Shown: positions 24,377-33,745, counted from the first letter of the stretch. The stretch: DNA of 64,000 nucleotides from Nocardioides panzhihuensis (GCF_013408335.1 NZ_JACBZR010000001.1:3511501-3575500); one strand, 5' to 3'. Notes: generated by a model not told the origin, from the letters alone. Translations and numbers: made by a program.

Positions 24377-24437
24377 GGGCTGCTTTCGCTCTGTGTCTCT
24401 TGGGGGGAACGTACGTCTTCTCTCGATTGTCCCACGC

Positions 24438-25373
24438 TCAGTACTGATGGAACCAAAGCGGCAGCTGAACCGACTCGCCGGGACAGGTCACATTGCGGTC
24501 GCGGTTGTCCTCGAGCCACTGCACCATCACCGCGGCACCGCCCTGGAACATCCAGTCACCACCGCAGCGCTCCAGGGCCGCGGACCGCGAGCTCTCGCCC
24601 GCCGGGCGCCATTCGGGCAGCTGCAGCTGCAGGTCACCGACGATCGGCGTCCACAACCCCTCGATCGAGTAGACGCCGACCCGCTTCCCGGCATCCTGAT
24701 AACCGGCCACGACACCGGTGACCACCGCCTGGTTCGCGGCGATGTCGTCGGACCATTCCCACACCGCGACCGGCTCGACGTCGACCCAGACCGCGGGCGA
24801 CTCGAGCCCGGCGCGCTTCATCGTCTCGAGGTTCCACCGCGCCTGCTGGTAGCCGACGTTGGTCAGCCGGCCGATCCGCGTCTCCGGGTCGCCCGGTCCC
24901 TCGTCGCCGTACCTGCGGGTCGTGGCCTCGTCGGGGAACGAGGTGACCGCGTACGCCGAGGTCATCAGCTTGTTCTTCTTGGCCCACTCGACCTGTGAGG
25001 CCAGGCACGGGTTGGGATGGAACGCGGGGCCGTTGGTGAGCCCGATGACCACGTACTCCGCCGTCTCGAGCGGCATCGGCAGCCCCAGCGTCCGGCGCTC
25101 CTTGATGCCCATCCCCTTGGGGCACTGCGGCCAGCTCACGTCGCCGCCCTCGACGATCCCGCGATCGTTCGCCGGCGGAAGCGTCGGCACCTCGATCGAC
25201 TCCTGCGGCCGCGGCGCGGTGCTCGTCGGGGCCTTCTCCTCGGGCACCACCTCGGCAGGCGCCGACGGCGAGGCGGACTCCGCACCCGTCTCCGGCTCGC
25301 CGGCACACCCGAAGAGCACCGGTGCCAGCAGGAGCAGCAGCACAGCGGGGTAGGTGTTCCTTCTCGGCCACAT
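24438..25373 (-). CDS. Lipoprotein with a DUF1906/GH25-like domain
   Basis: 311 residues. A lipoprotein signal peptide ends in [16 protein letters not shown] (cysteine about residue 22). A Pro/Glu/Ala-rich linker is followed by a globular domain beginning about residue 74: [36 protein letters not shown], then [14 protein letters not shown] and [10 protein letters not shown]. The fold pattern (TIM-barrel start GxDVSWPQ, VDVE strand) resembles the glycoside-hydrolase-25/DUF1906 group, which includes wall hydrolases. The catalytic residues cannot be confirmed by eye. Confidence 0.8.
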   Translation of the reverse strand: MWPRRNTYPAVLLLLLAPVLFGCAGEPETGAESASPSAPAEVVPEEKAPTSTAPRPQESIEVPTLPPANDRGIVEGGDVSWPQCPKGMGIKERRTLGLPMPLETAEYVVIGLTNGPAFHPNPCLASQVEWAKKNKLMTSAYAVTSFPDEATTRRYGDEGPGDPETRIGRLTNVGYQQARWNLETMKRAGLESPAVWVDVEPVAVWEWSDDIAANQAVVTGVVAGYQDAGKRVGVYSIEGLWTPIVGDLQLQLPEWRPAGESSRSAALERCGGDWMFQGGAAVMVQWLEDNRDRNVTCPGESVQLPLWFHQY

Positions 25374-25405
25374 CACCGCAGATACTGCCACCCGACCCCA
25401 GCGGG

Positions 25406-25774
25406 TCACACCTGAGCGAAGTCGTCTCCCATCACCGGCCGGATCTCGATCGGCTCCCCGAGGGCGGCGACCATCCGCGACACGATGTCGATCGCGCGCT
25501 CCTGGCTGGCCACGTCGATGACCGCGAAGCTCGCCAGCACCTCCTTCAGCTCGGCGAACGGGCCGTCGGTGGCGACCGGACCGCTCGTCCCAGGCCGCAC
25601 CGTGACCGAGACCGCCGGATGCCCCAGCCCTTCGGTGCTGATCAGCTCGCCGTTGGCGACCAGCTCCTCCTCGAACCTCTGATACTCCGCGAACGCAGCG
25701 AGGGCCTCCTCGGAGGCCGTGTCGGCCGCGTCCCACGCATCGGCGGGGGTGTATCCCAGCAGCAGGTATTTCAT
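25406..25774 (-). CDS. YciI/DGPF-domain protein
   Basis: 122 residues (MKYLLLGYTPADAWD...). The signature DGPFAELKE is present, the motif from which the DGPF family takes its name. Genes of this family are the standard neighbours and probable partners of ECF42 sigma factors; the divergent gene at 25812 is one. A role as a small sensor or enzyme in that circuit is known only as an association. Confidence 0.9.
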   Translation of the reverse strand: MKYLLLGYTPADAWDAADTASEEALAAFAEYQRFEEELVANGELISTEGLGHPAVSVTVRPGTSGPVATDGPFAELKEVLASFAVIDVASQERAIDIVSRMVAALGEPIEIRPVMGDDFAQV

Positions 25775-25811
25775 GCCCTGAACCTAGTCCCCGAAACTAG
25801 TCTCTATCGAC

Positions 25812-27053
25812 ATGACCGGACCAGCGCTCGAGGAGCTCCTCCGCACCGAGGCGCCGTACGTCCTGAGTGCACTGGTCCGCCGCTTCGGACGGTTCGAAGC
25901 CGCTGAGGACGCGGTCCAGGAGGCGCTGCTGGACGCCAGCGAGCAGTGGACACGCGACGGCGTTCCGGAGAACCCGCGCTCCTGGCTGACCCGGATCGGC
26001 TACCGGCGGATGGTCGACCTGCTCCGCTCGGAGCAGGCCGCCCACCGCCGCGAGCTCCAGGTCGGGATCGCCGAGGTGGTCACTCCGGCCGGCCCGGCGG
26101 CAGCGACCGACGACAGCCTGACCCTGTTGCTGCTGTGCTGTCATCCGGCTCTGTCGCGGACCGGGCAGGTGGCGCTCACGCTGCGCGCAGTGGGTGGGCT
26201 GACGACGGCCGAGATCGCCCATGCGTACGGGGTCCCGGAGACCACGATGGGCACCCGGATCAGCCGTGCGAAGCAGACGCTGCGCAAGGCCGGCGCCCGC
26301 TTCACGCCGCCCGAGGGGGCCGAGCTCGCCGAGCGGGTCGACGCCGTGCTCGACGTGCTCTACCTCGTCTTCAACGAGGGGTACACCGCCACCGCCGGAG
26401 CCGACCTGGGACGCGTCGACCTGGCGCACGAGTCCATCCGGCTGACCCGGATGCTCGCCCGGATCGCTCCCGGCGAGCCGGAGGTCGCCGGCCTGCTGGC
26501 GCTGATGCTGCTCACCGAGGCGCGCCGGCCCGCGCGCACCTCCCCGGACCTCGGCCTGGTGCCGCTGGCCGAGCAGGACCGTACGCAGTGGGATCGCGCT
26601 CTGCTCGACGAAGGGCTGGCAGTGCTGGCGGAGGTGTGGCGGTCTGGGGATCCCGGGCCGTTCCGGCTCCAGGCCGCGATCGCGGCCGTCCATGCCCGCA
26701 CGGAGTCCGCGGCGGAGACCGACTGGCGCGAGATCCTCGGCCTCTACCTGCTCCTGGAACGTACGCTGCCCACCGCTCCGGTCCGCCTGGGCCGGGTGGT
26801 CGCTGCGGCCCAGGCGTTCGGCCCGGTGGTCGGCCTGCAGCTGCTGGACGAGCTCGACGCCGAGCACGGCCTCGCCGGCGACCCGCTGACCGCACAGCGG
26901 GTCCTGGCGGTGCGGGCGCACCTGCTGGAGCAACGGCACGACCCGTCCGCAGCCGCCCAGTTCCGGGCGGCTGCGGAGATGACCGCCAACGAGGCCGAAC
27001 GCGACTACCTGCTGCGGCGCGCGGGTCAGGCGCGGGTCATCGTCGACTCGTAG
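25812..27053 (+). CDS. ECF42-type RNA polymerase sigma factor with TPR-like C-terminal extension
   Basis: 413 residues, much longer than ordinary ECF factors. Region 2: RRFGRFEAAEDAVQEALLDA and NPRSWLTRIGYRRMVDLLRS. Region 4: LTTAEIAHAYGVPETTMGTRISRAKQTL. The ~200-residue C-terminal extension (LDVLYLVFNEGYTATAGADL, RVDLAHESIRLTRMLARIAP, ..) is the SnoaL-free, TPR-like DUF6596 region typical of ECF42. It lies divergently from the DGPF gene with a 37-nt gap between the starts. It overlaps the convergent gene at 27026 by 28 nt. Confidence 0.93.
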   Translation: MTGPALEELLRTEAPYVLSALVRRFGRFEAAEDAVQEALLDASEQWTRDGVPENPRSWLTRIGYRRMVDLLRSEQAAHRRELQVGIAEVVTPAGPAAATDDSLTLLLLCCHPALSRTGQVALTLRAVGGLTTAEIAHAYGVPETTMGTRISRAKQTLRKAGARFTPPEGAELAERVDAVLDVLYLVFNEGYTATAGADLGRVDLAHESIRLTRMLARIAPGEPEVAGLLALMLLTEARRPARTSPDLGLVPLAEQDRTQWDRALLDEGLAVLAEVWRSGDPGPFRLQAAIAAVHARTESAAETDWREILGLYLLLERTLPTAPVRLGRVVAAAQAFGPVVGLQLLDELDAEHGLAGDPLTAQRVLAVRAHLLEQRHDPSAAAQFRAAAEMTANEAERDYLLRRAGQARVIVDS

Positions 27054-27469
27054 CCGCCCTGGCCGGCGTAGTCCCACTCGCCGGCCATGACGTCGCCGGT
27101 CTCGTCGAAGGCGCCGACGAACTTCACCGGCGAGCCCTTCTCCCCACCCCAGATCGTCAGGGTGTCGCCGTCGAGCTCATAGACGTAGTCGAGGGTGGCG
27201 CCGGTGTTGTCGTAGTAGCGCGAGTGCACGTCGGCACTCGGCTCCTCCCCGAACGGGCGCAGGTTGCCGATCACCTCGATCCCTGTCGTGACCTGCCCGA
27301 ACTGCTCGAGACGGACGTCTTGGAGCAGGAAGTAGCCGCCCTCCATCCAGCGGTAGGTCACCTCGCCCTCCGCTCCACCGGTCACCTTCCAGGTGCCGAT
27401 GAGCCGGTCCAGGGCCCGGATGCCCGGGCTCGGCGCGGGTGCTGCGGGCATGGCGTACTCGTCGTTCAT
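27026..27469 (-). CDS. DUF1579-like lipocalin-fold protein
   Basis: 147 residues (MNDEYAMPAAPAPSPGIRAL). The body starts LDRLIGTWKVTGGAEGEVTY and continues with alternating beta-strand-like segments (GGYFLLQDVRLEQFG, YYDNTGATLDYVYELDGDTL). This matches the DUF1579 group of small beta-barrel proteins. It converges with the ECF42 gene and may belong to that regulon. Function unknown. Confidence 0.75.
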   Translation of the reverse strand: MNDEYAMPAAPAPSPGIRALDRLIGTWKVTGGAEGEVTYRWMEGGYFLLQDVRLEQFGQVTTGIEVIGNLRPFGEEPSADVHSRYYDNTGATLDYVYELDGDTLTIWGGEKGSPVKFVGAFDETGDVMAGEWDYAGQGGYESTMTRA

Positions 27470-27659
27470 GGTGTCGCTCCTCTGCTGCGGCCGGCGTCTC
27501 CGGCCTTCACCCCTTCTCTCGGAGCCCGCTCAGCGATCTCGACATCTCGTGAAAGAAAAAGTTTCCTTCATCCGCGGCAGACACCCCACCGCGTACGTGT
27601 TCACCGACACGACCTGCGGAACTAACCAGCCGTTCCGCCGGCATCGGCAGGTTGTGCAC

Positions 27660-29240
27660 ATGACCCCACTCAACCGCCGCTCCGTCCTCGGCCTCGGTGC
27701 CGCTGCTGGTGCCGGACTCGTCGTCCCCGCCACCGTCGTCCCCGCCACCGCTGCCTCCGCCCCCGCATTCGGCCCTGCCAACTTCGTACGGAGCGACCGC
27801 CCGAACCTCACCCACGGCGTCCAGTCCGGCGATATCGGCACCCGGGGCGGCGTCCTGTGGAGCCGCGCCGACAAGACCTCCCGACTGGTCGCGGAGATCT
27901 CGGCCGACGAGTCGTTCCGCCGGGCCCGCCCGGTCAACGGACCGGTGGTGACCGCGCGGAGCGACTTCACCGGCGAGCTGCGGGTCCACGGCCTCGAGCC
28001 CGGCCGCGACTACTTCTACCGGATCCGCGCCGTCGACGCCGACGACCCGCGACGTGGCAGCGACTGGGAGCTGGGGCGGCTGCGTACGGCACCGAGCACC
28101 CGCCAGGACATCCGCTTCCTGTGGTCCGGCGACATCGCCGGCCAGGGCTGGGGCGCCAACCCGGACTTCGGTGGCTTCCGGATCGCGCCCGCGATGGCGG
28201 CACGCGAGGCCGACTTCTTCCTGAGCTCCGGCGACAACGTCTACGCCGACGGCCCGCTCACCCCGACCGTGACCCTCCCCGACGGGCGGGTCTGGAACAA
28301 CATCGTCACCGAGGAGAAGCACAAGGTCGCCGAGACGCTGGCCGAGTTCCGTGGGCAGTACGCCTACAACATGCTCGCCGACAACTGGCGCGCCTTCCTC
28401 GCCCAGACGCCGATCGTGGCGCAGTGGGACGACCACGAGGTCACCAACAACTGGTACCCAGGAGAGATCCTGCCCAACGACGGTCGCTACACCGAGCGCC
28501 GCGTCGATGTCCTCGCGGCCCGCGCCAAGCAGGCCTTCCACGAGTACATCCCGGTCGGCGACGCCTCCCCCGACCCCGACGGCAGGATCTACCGCAAGCT
28601 CTCCTACGGCCCGCTGATGGACCTGTTCGTCCTCGACATGCGCACCCACAAGAACACCAACACGACCAACGCGGAGACCAGCGCCGACGGTGGCGTGCTC
28701 GGCGAGCGTCAGACGAGGTGGCTGCTGCGCGAGCTGGCCGCCTCTCGCGCCACCTGGAAGGTGATCGCTGCGGACCTGCCGATCGGCCTGGTCGTCCCCG
28801 ACGGCACCCTGCAGGAGGGCATCTCCCAGGGCGACGGCGGCGCGCCGCTCGGCCGCGAGATCGACATCGCGAAGGTCCTCACCGGGCTCAAGCGGCTCGG
28901 GATCCGCAACCACGTCTGGCTGACCGCCGACGTCCACTACACAGCGGCGCACTCCTACGACCCCGCCCGCGCCAGCTACCAGGACTTCGACCCGTTCTGG
29001 GAGTTCGTCTCCGGTCCGCTCAACGCCGGCGCCTTCGGCCCGAACACGCTGGACGCGACCTTCGGTCCGGCCGCCGAGTTCGTGGCCGCTCCCCCGGCCG
29101 CGAACGCCTCACCGGCCGACGGATTCCAGTTCTTCGGCGAGGTCGAGATCGACGGGCGTACGCAGCAGCTCACCGTCACGCTGCGCGACATCGACGGCGG
29201 CGCTCTTTTTACCAAGACGCTGGACCCGAGTTTCCGTTAG
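27660..29240 (+). CDS. phoD: Alkaline phosphatase D (PhoD family), Tat-exported
   Basis: 526 residues from ATG 27660. A twin-arginine signal (MTPLNRRSVLGLGAAAGAGL) precedes an Ala-rich cleavage zone. The N-terminal beta domain (FVRSDRPNLTHGVQSGDIGT) and the metallophosphatase domain are present: FLWSGDIAGQGW, FFLSSGDNVYADG, AQWDDHEVTNNW, and VWLTADVHYTAAHSYD, supplying the metal ligands. PhoD enzymes hydrolyse phosphodiesters and teichoic acids outside the cell. A GTTCACC half-site at 27599 resembles a PHO-box unit, but a second unit is not convincing. Confidence 0.93.
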   Translation: MTPLNRRSVLGLGAAAGAGLVVPATVVPATAASAPAFGPANFVRSDRPNLTHGVQSGDIGTRGGVLWSRADKTSRLVAEISADESFRRARPVNGPVVTARSDFTGELRVHGLEPGRDYFYRIRAVDADDPRRGSDWELGRLRTAPSTRQDIRFLWSGDIAGQGWGANPDFGGFRIAPAMAAREADFFLSSGDNVYADGPLTPTVTLPDGRVWNNIVTEEKHKVAETLAEFRGQYAYNMLADNWRAFLAQTPIVAQWDDHEVTNNWYPGEILPNDGRYTERRVDVLAARAKQAFHEYIPVGDASPDPDGRIYRKLSYGPLMDLFVLDMRTHKNTNTTNAETSADGGVLGERQTRWLLRELAASRATWKVIAADLPIGLVVPDGTLQEGISQGDGGAPLGREIDIAKVLTGLKRLGIRNHVWLTADVHYTAAHSYDPARASYQDFDPFWEFVSGPLNAGAFGPNTLDATFGPAAEFVAAPPAANASPADGFQFFGEVEIDGRTQQLTVTLRDIDGGALFTKTLDPSFR

Positions 29241-29290
29241 GGTCCGCCTAGCCGTCTCCCGTTTCGGGCCCAGGAGGACCAAACCAGACC

Positions 29291-29593
29291 ATGAGCGAGA
29301 TCCATGTCGTCCCCAAGGACATGAAGGCAGCCATCACGGTCGCCACAGAGGCCGAGAGCAGCGTCCGCAAAGCTGATTCCGCCGGCCACCTGAGCAAGGC
29401 GGGCGCCGCGATCCCAGGCGCGGAGGCAGTCGGCTACATGTCCGATCTCGGCAACCGCTGGACCGACGAGACCAAGGCCGCCGCGGACAGCTCCCAGCGG
29501 CTCGCCACCCAGATGCAGAAGGCTCTCGACGAGGTCGAGGCCGCCGACGCCACCGCAGGAGTGAACGCCGGCGGCGTCATGGGCGGCAATTGA
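29291..29593 (+). CDS. Small helical ESX-type partner protein
   Basis: 100 residues (MSEIHVVPKDMKAAITVATE). It is all helical, with the pattern of WXG100-size secreted proteins (AEAVGYMSDLGNRWTDETKA, SSQRLATQMQKALDEVEAAD) and a Gly-rich C-terminal tail. AGGAGG lies 13 nt upstream. Its stop overlaps the start of the toxin gene (TGATG). Likely a co-secreted partner of the WXG-type toxins that follow; inference from size, helicity and position. Confidence 0.68.
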   Translation: MSEIHVVPKDMKAAITVATEAESSVRKADSAGHLSKAGAAIPGAEAVGYMSDLGNRWTDETKAAADSSQRLATQMQKALDEVEAADATAGVNAGGVMGGN

Positions 29594-30642
29594 TGGCAAT
29601 CACGTTCGGCCAGGTCAAGACCTGGAAAGCAGCACCCCTGGGCGACGCCGGCGACGGACTCAAAGCCGACCTCCGCAACCTGGAGACCAGCCGCGACGAG
29701 CTCGAAGCAGGCGGCGTAGCCAAGTCCTGGACAGGCATCGCCGCCGAAGGCGCCCGCAGCCACCGCAACACCCTCGTCGCCGACCTCACCAGCCACATCA
29801 CCGGCAAACAACAGATGCAGAAAGCGCTCTACAACGCCGAGACCCAGGTCGAAGCCATCGAACGCCTCGTCCAAGGCATCCTCGACCGCGCCAAGACCAG
29901 CGAGTTCAACGTCAGCGACGACGGCACCGTCACCAGCACCGCCACACCCCCCACCTTCACCAACCGCTACGAAGCCGAAGAATGGGGCACCAGCCGCAAC
30001 ACCATCGCCCAAGAGATCGCCGAAGACATCACCAACGCCCTCGCCAAAGCCGCCGGCGTCGACGCGCTCCTCACCGACGGCATCCCCACCGGCACCAACG
30101 ACGGCCTCGACGACACCCGCCGGGAGCGCGGGATGGCGTCCCCCGAGCTCGCCGAGCGGTGGGCGCAGCTCACCGACGCCGAGCGCAAGGCGATCATCGA
30201 CCAGAAGATCGAGGAGCTCGCCGAGGAGTACGGCGTCGAGGTCGAGGACATCATCTGGGACGACTCGATCAGCGGCAACGGATCGTGGAGCGAGAGCGAG
30301 AAGGCCGTACGCCTCAACCCCGACCGGCTCGGCGACCCCGACCTGCTGCACACCGTGGCCCACGAGATGCGTCACGCCCGGCAGAACGAGGCGATCGAGG
30401 ACAACAACGACTTCCAGTTCTGGTGGGAGGACGACCCGTTCGACATGCACGAGGAGGACGGGATCACCGAGGAGCAGGCCGAGGAGTGGGAGGAGAACTT
30501 CGACGACTACAAGAGCCCCGACCCCGACTATGACGCCTACTACAACCAGCCGGTCGAGGTCGACGCCCGCAAGACCGGTCGCGAATATCTCGACAACGTG
30601 ACCCCCGAAGAGCTCGACCGTCTCCTGAAGGAGTCGAAATGA
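29593..30642 (+). CDS. WXG-type polymorphic toxin with HExxH metallopeptidase domain (copy 1)
   Basis: 349 residues. The N-terminal module (about residues 1-160) is helical and holds a WxG motif in GVAKSWTGIAAEGARSHRNT. The C-terminal domain contains HTVAHEMRHARQNEAIEDNN, a HExxH zinc site (HEMRH), and an acidic tail (ITEEQAEEWEENFDDYKSPD). Module 1 uses many A-ending codons (GAA, AAA, CAA), whereas the C-terminal part uses GAG and AAG, a sign of mosaic origin. It starts in a TGATG overlap and ends in an overlap with the partner gene at 30639. Export by a type VII system and toxin action are inferred. Confidence 0.78.
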   Translation: MAITFGQVKTWKAAPLGDAGDGLKADLRNLETSRDELEAGGVAKSWTGIAAEGARSHRNTLVADLTSHITGKQQMQKALYNAETQVEAIERLVQGILDRAKTSEFNVSDDGTVTSTATPPTFTNRYEAEEWGTSRNTIAQEIAEDITNALAKAAGVDALLTDGIPTGTNDGLDDTRRERGMASPELAERWAQLTDAERKAIIDQKIEELAEEYGVEVEDIIWDDSISGNGSWSESEKAVRLNPDRLGDPDLLHTVAHEMRHARQNEAIEDNNDFQFWWEDDPFDMHEEDGITEEQAEEWEENFDDYKSPDPDYDAYYNQPVEVDARKTGREYLDNVTPEELDRLLKESK

Positions 30643-31136
30643 CGACGTACGCCGACCTGGTCACCGCCTACCTCGACGACCCTGGCGCCGAGACGCTGGC
30701 GCCGCTTCGCCGCGCGGTCCGCAACTCCGCCAACTTCACCGTCGATCTCGACCTGGGCGGGGTCGACAAGCTGCTCGCCGAGGGCGCCTACACCGAGGCC
30801 ACGACCGCGCTGCGGGCGCTCATGCCCGGGGCGATCTTCAGCCCGTCGGCTCATCTGCGCCTGGCGACGGCCCTGGAGCGCTCCGGCGAGGAACGCTCTG
30901 CGGCCCGCGAGCGTCAGGTCGCCAGCGCCGCCCTGCGGAGCATCCGGTCGACCGGTGACGGCTCCGAGGAGCACCCGTGGACGGTGCTGCGGATCAACGA
31001 CGAGTACGACCTGCTCCGTGCCCTCAAGAAGGTGCCGGGCCAGCAGGAGCTCCTCGAGACCGACGGACGGCGCATCGACCGCCACACCTGCGCCGACGGG
31101 ACCCTCGTCCACTTCGACGCCACCACGCTCGTCTGA
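30639..31136 (+). CDS. DUF4919-like partner of the metallopeptidase toxin (copy 1; immunity candidate)
   Basis: 165 residues (MTTYADLVTAYLDDPGAETL). The C-terminal part carries TGDGSEEHPWTVLRINDEYDLLRALK and DGRRIDRHTCADGTLVHFD, a pattern seen in DUF4919-type proteins. It overlaps the toxin stop (ATGA) and the next toxin start (TGATG). Position directly after a toxin suggests an immunity or chaperone role; nothing in the sequence proves it. Confidence 0.7.
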   Translation: MTTYADLVTAYLDDPGAETLAPLRRAVRNSANFTVDLDLGGVDKLLAEGAYTEATTALRALMPGAIFSPSAHLRLATALERSGEERSAARERQVASAALRSIRSTGDGSEEHPWTVLRINDEYDLLRALKKVPGQQELLETDGRRIDRHTCADGTLVHFDATTLV

Positions 31137-32206
31137 TGGCGATCACGTTCGGCCAGGTCAAGACCTGGAAAGCAGCGCCCCTGGGCGACGCCGGCGACGG
31201 ACTCAAAGCCGACCTCCGCAACCTCGAGACCAGCCGCGACGAGCTCGAAGCAGGCGGCGTAGCCAAGTCCTGGACAGGCATCGCCGCCGAAGGCGCCCGC
31301 AGCCACCGCAACACCCTCGTCGCCGACCTCACCAGCCACATCACCGGCAAACAACAGATGCAGAAAGCGCTCTACAACGCCGAGACCCAGGTCGAAGCCA
31401 TCGAACGCCTCGTCCAAGGCATCCTCGACCGCGCCAAGACCAGCGAGTTCAACGTCAGCGACGACGGCACCGTCACCAGCACCGCCACACCCCCCACCTT
31501 CACCAACCGCTACGAAGCCGAAGAATGGGGCACCAGCCGCAACACCATCGCCCAAGAGATCGCCGAAGACATCACCAACGCCCTCGCCAAAGCCGCCGGC
31601 GTCGACGCCCTCCTCGCCCGTGCCCTGCCGGCCGGCGTCAACAAGGACGGCGACGAGTACGGCAACATCGACCCGGCGATCGCGGAGAAGTGGGCGACGC
31701 TCAGCACCGAGGAGCGCAAGGCCGTGCTGGAGGAGATGACCAGGAAGATCGCCGAGGAGAGCGGCGTCGAGATGCCTGACATCGACTGGGACGACCTGGC
31801 CAACGACACCTGGGACGACGGCAGCATCACCTACGGCTACTGGAGCGACGGGGACGGCAAGATGGCGCTCAACCCCAACATGCTCGACGACCCCGGCCTG
31901 CTGATCAACACCGTCGCCCACGAGGTCCGTCACGGTCGCCAGTACGAGGCGATCGACGACAACAACGACTGGCAGTTCTGGTGGGAGGACGACCCCTTCG
32001 ACGAGCACAAGGAAGACGGGATCACCGAGGAGCAGACCGAAGAGTGGGAGGAGAACTTCGACGACTACAAGAGCACCGGCAAGGGCGACACCTTCGACGA
32101 GTACTACAACCAGCCGGTCGAGGTCGACGCCCGCAAGTCGGGCCGTGACTACCTGAACAACCTCTCCGAGGAGGAGTTCAACCGCCTCCTGGAGGAGTCG
32201 AAGTGA
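31136..32206 (+). CDS. WXG-type polymorphic toxin with HExxH metallopeptidase domain (copy 2)
   Basis: 356 residues. The first ~160 residues equal copy 1 except for at most one residue near position 160, and the DNA over that stretch differs at only about five positions, nearly all silent. From GVDALL onward the two diverge: this copy has NTVAHEVRHGRQYEAIDDNN (HEVRH zinc site) and a different linker. It is followed by its own partner gene at 32203. The pattern points to duplication with recent homogenisation of the export module. Confidence 0.78.
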   Translation: MAITFGQVKTWKAAPLGDAGDGLKADLRNLETSRDELEAGGVAKSWTGIAAEGARSHRNTLVADLTSHITGKQQMQKALYNAETQVEAIERLVQGILDRAKTSEFNVSDDGTVTSTATPPTFTNRYEAEEWGTSRNTIAQEIAEDITNALAKAAGVDALLARALPAGVNKDGDEYGNIDPAIAEKWATLSTEERKAVLEEMTRKIAEESGVEMPDIDWDDLANDTWDDGSITYGYWSDGDGKMALNPNMLDDPGLLINTVAHEVRHGRQYEAIDDNNDWQFWWEDDPFDEHKEDGITEEQTEEWEENFDDYKSTGKGDTFDEYYNQPVEVDARKSGRDYLNNLSEEEFNRLLEESK

Positions 32207-32706
32207 CGACGTACGCCGACCTGGTCAGCGCGTACCTCGACGACCCCGGCCCCGACGCCCTCGGTCCGCTCCGCCGGGCGGTCCGCGGCTCGGCCGGCTT
32301 CACCCCCGACCTCGACCTCGACGAGGCCGACAGGCTGCTCGCCGAGGGTTCGTACGCGGCGGCCACGGCCGAGCTGCAGCGGGCCATGCCAGGGGCGATC
32401 TTCAGCCCCTCAGCGCACCTGCGGATGGCCGCCGCGCTGGAGCGGTCCGGCGATGAGCGGAGCGCGGCGCGCGAGCGACAGGTCGCCCGGGCCGCGCTGC
32501 GCAGCATCCGCTCGACCGGTGACGGGAGCGAGCAGCGCCCGTGGTCGGTGCTGCGTATCAACGACGAGTACGACATGCTCCGCGCAATGGGCAAGACGCC
32601 GGTCCGCCAGTCACTGCTGCGAAGAGGCGCTCGTGACGTCGACCGCCACGAAACGACCGACGGCGGCGTCTACCATTTCGACGCCACCCAGCTCGTCGCC
32701 CACTGA
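32203..32706 (+). CDS. DUF4919-like partner of the metallopeptidase toxin (copy 2; immunity candidate)
   Basis: 167 residues, paralogous along its length to the product of 30639 (MTTYADLVSAYLDDPGPDAL; TGDGSEQRPWSVLRINDEYD). The two copies differ most in the first third and in the last 40 residues, which is where toxin-specific recognition might lie. ATGA overlap with the preceding toxin gene. Confidence 0.7.
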   Translation: MTTYADLVSAYLDDPGPDALGPLRRAVRGSAGFTPDLDLDEADRLLAEGSYAAATAELQRAMPGAIFSPSAHLRMAAALERSGDERSAARERQVARAALRSIRSTGDGSEQRPWSVLRINDEYDMLRAMGKTPVRQSLLRRGARDVDRHETTDGGVYHFDATQLVAH

Positions 32707-32728
32707 ATCGGTCGCGGAAGGCCCCTGA

Positions 32729-33745
32729 ATGAAACCCGTACTGCCCCTATCCGGAATCCTGCTTGCCGCGCTGCTCACCGGTTGCTCCGCCAGCGAGGGC
32801 GCGTCCTGCTCGTCGTCCGCGATGTTCCGCCCGGCTGCTGTCGCTCCCGGCGCGGTGTTCCCCGACAGCTTGAGCGTGAGTCCGGGCGGCGACGCGGTCG
32901 CGGCCGGCTGCTGGCAGGGCCTGTGCCGGTGGGACACCGCTGATGGGACGTACGAGGTGGCCTTCGAAGGCAACCCGATCGCTCTGGCCACTGACTGGTC
33001 GCTGGTCGCCACCGGTGGCGGCTGCGGCGACATCGCGCTCGTCGACCTGGACAGTGGCAAGCGCGTACGCACCCTCACCGGGTTGCCCTACGAGGACGAC
33101 GTCACCGACATGAGCTGGATCCAGGACGCCGCGATCAGCCCCGATGGGAAGCTCGTGGCAGGCACCGGCACCGATGACACGCTCATGGTCTGGACCATCG
33201 ACGGCGAGGAGGTCGTCGACGCCAAGGTCGAGGGCGCTGGCGCCCTCGCCTTCAGCCCGGACGGTGCGCAGCTGGCCGTCACCAGCGACGCCGGCGTCGA
33301 GATCCTCGACACGGACAACGGCGAGTCGACCGGTCAGGTGACCGGCGCCGAGGGCCTACCCGCGTGGAGCCCGAACGGGCGTTGGTTGGCGGGCCCGGGC
33401 ACGGGCGGCGCACCGACGGTCTGGAGCGTCGAGGATCTCGAGGTCGTCGAGACCCTGCCCACCACCGATGCGACCGGCTTCTCCTTCTCGGGCAGCTCGG
33501 TGGGCTTCGCCGCGGACAACGCCGCGGCCGTGTGGAGCCCGAAGGCCCTCGGCGGCGACGGCGAGCCACGTACGCTGGCCGGGCTCGTCGACTCCGGGCG
33601 GACCGTCGAGGGTCCGGTGATGACCGCCTTCGGCCCCGACGGCGCGACGCTCTACGCGGCGACAGGGGACACGGGAATCACCGCCTGGGACCTCTCGGGC
33701 GACGAGCCCGGCACCAGGTTCACCCTGCCTCCGACGTCGTCATGA
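32729..33745 (+). CDS. WD40/beta-propeller lipoprotein
   Basis: 338 residues. Lipoprotein signal peptide: MKPVLPLSGILLAALLTGCS (cysteine 19). The mature part has repeated propeller blades: DSLSVSPGGDAVAAGCWQGL, AAISPDGKLVAGTGTDDTLM, ALAFSPDGAQLAVTSDAGVE, and PAWSPNGRWLAGPGTGGAPT. The final one is MTAFGPDGATLYAATGDTGI. About six blades would form a surface propeller of unknown ligand. It begins 22 nt after the toxin array, possibly in the same transcript. Confidence 0.82.
   Translation: MKPVLPLSGILLAALLTGCSASEGASCSSSAMFRPAAVAPGAVFPDSLSVSPGGDAVAAGCWQGLCRWDTADGTYEVAFEGNPIALATDWSLVATGGGCGDIALVDLDSGKRVRTLTGLPYEDDVTDMSWIQDAAISPDGKLVAGTGTDDTLMVWTIDGEEVVDAKVEGAGALAFSPDGAQLAVTSDAGVEILDTDNGESTGQVTGAEGLPAWSPNGRWLAGPGTGGAPTVWSVEDLEVVETLPTTDATGFSFSGSSVGFAADNAAAVWSPKALGGDGEPRTLAGLVDSGRTVEGPVMTAFGPDGATLYAATGDTGITAWDLSGDEPGTRFTLPPTSS

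Noticed and set aside
27590..27660. PHO box before phoD
   Set aside because: Only one GTTCACC unit is seen; a second correctly spaced unit is not convincing, so it was not listed as a site.
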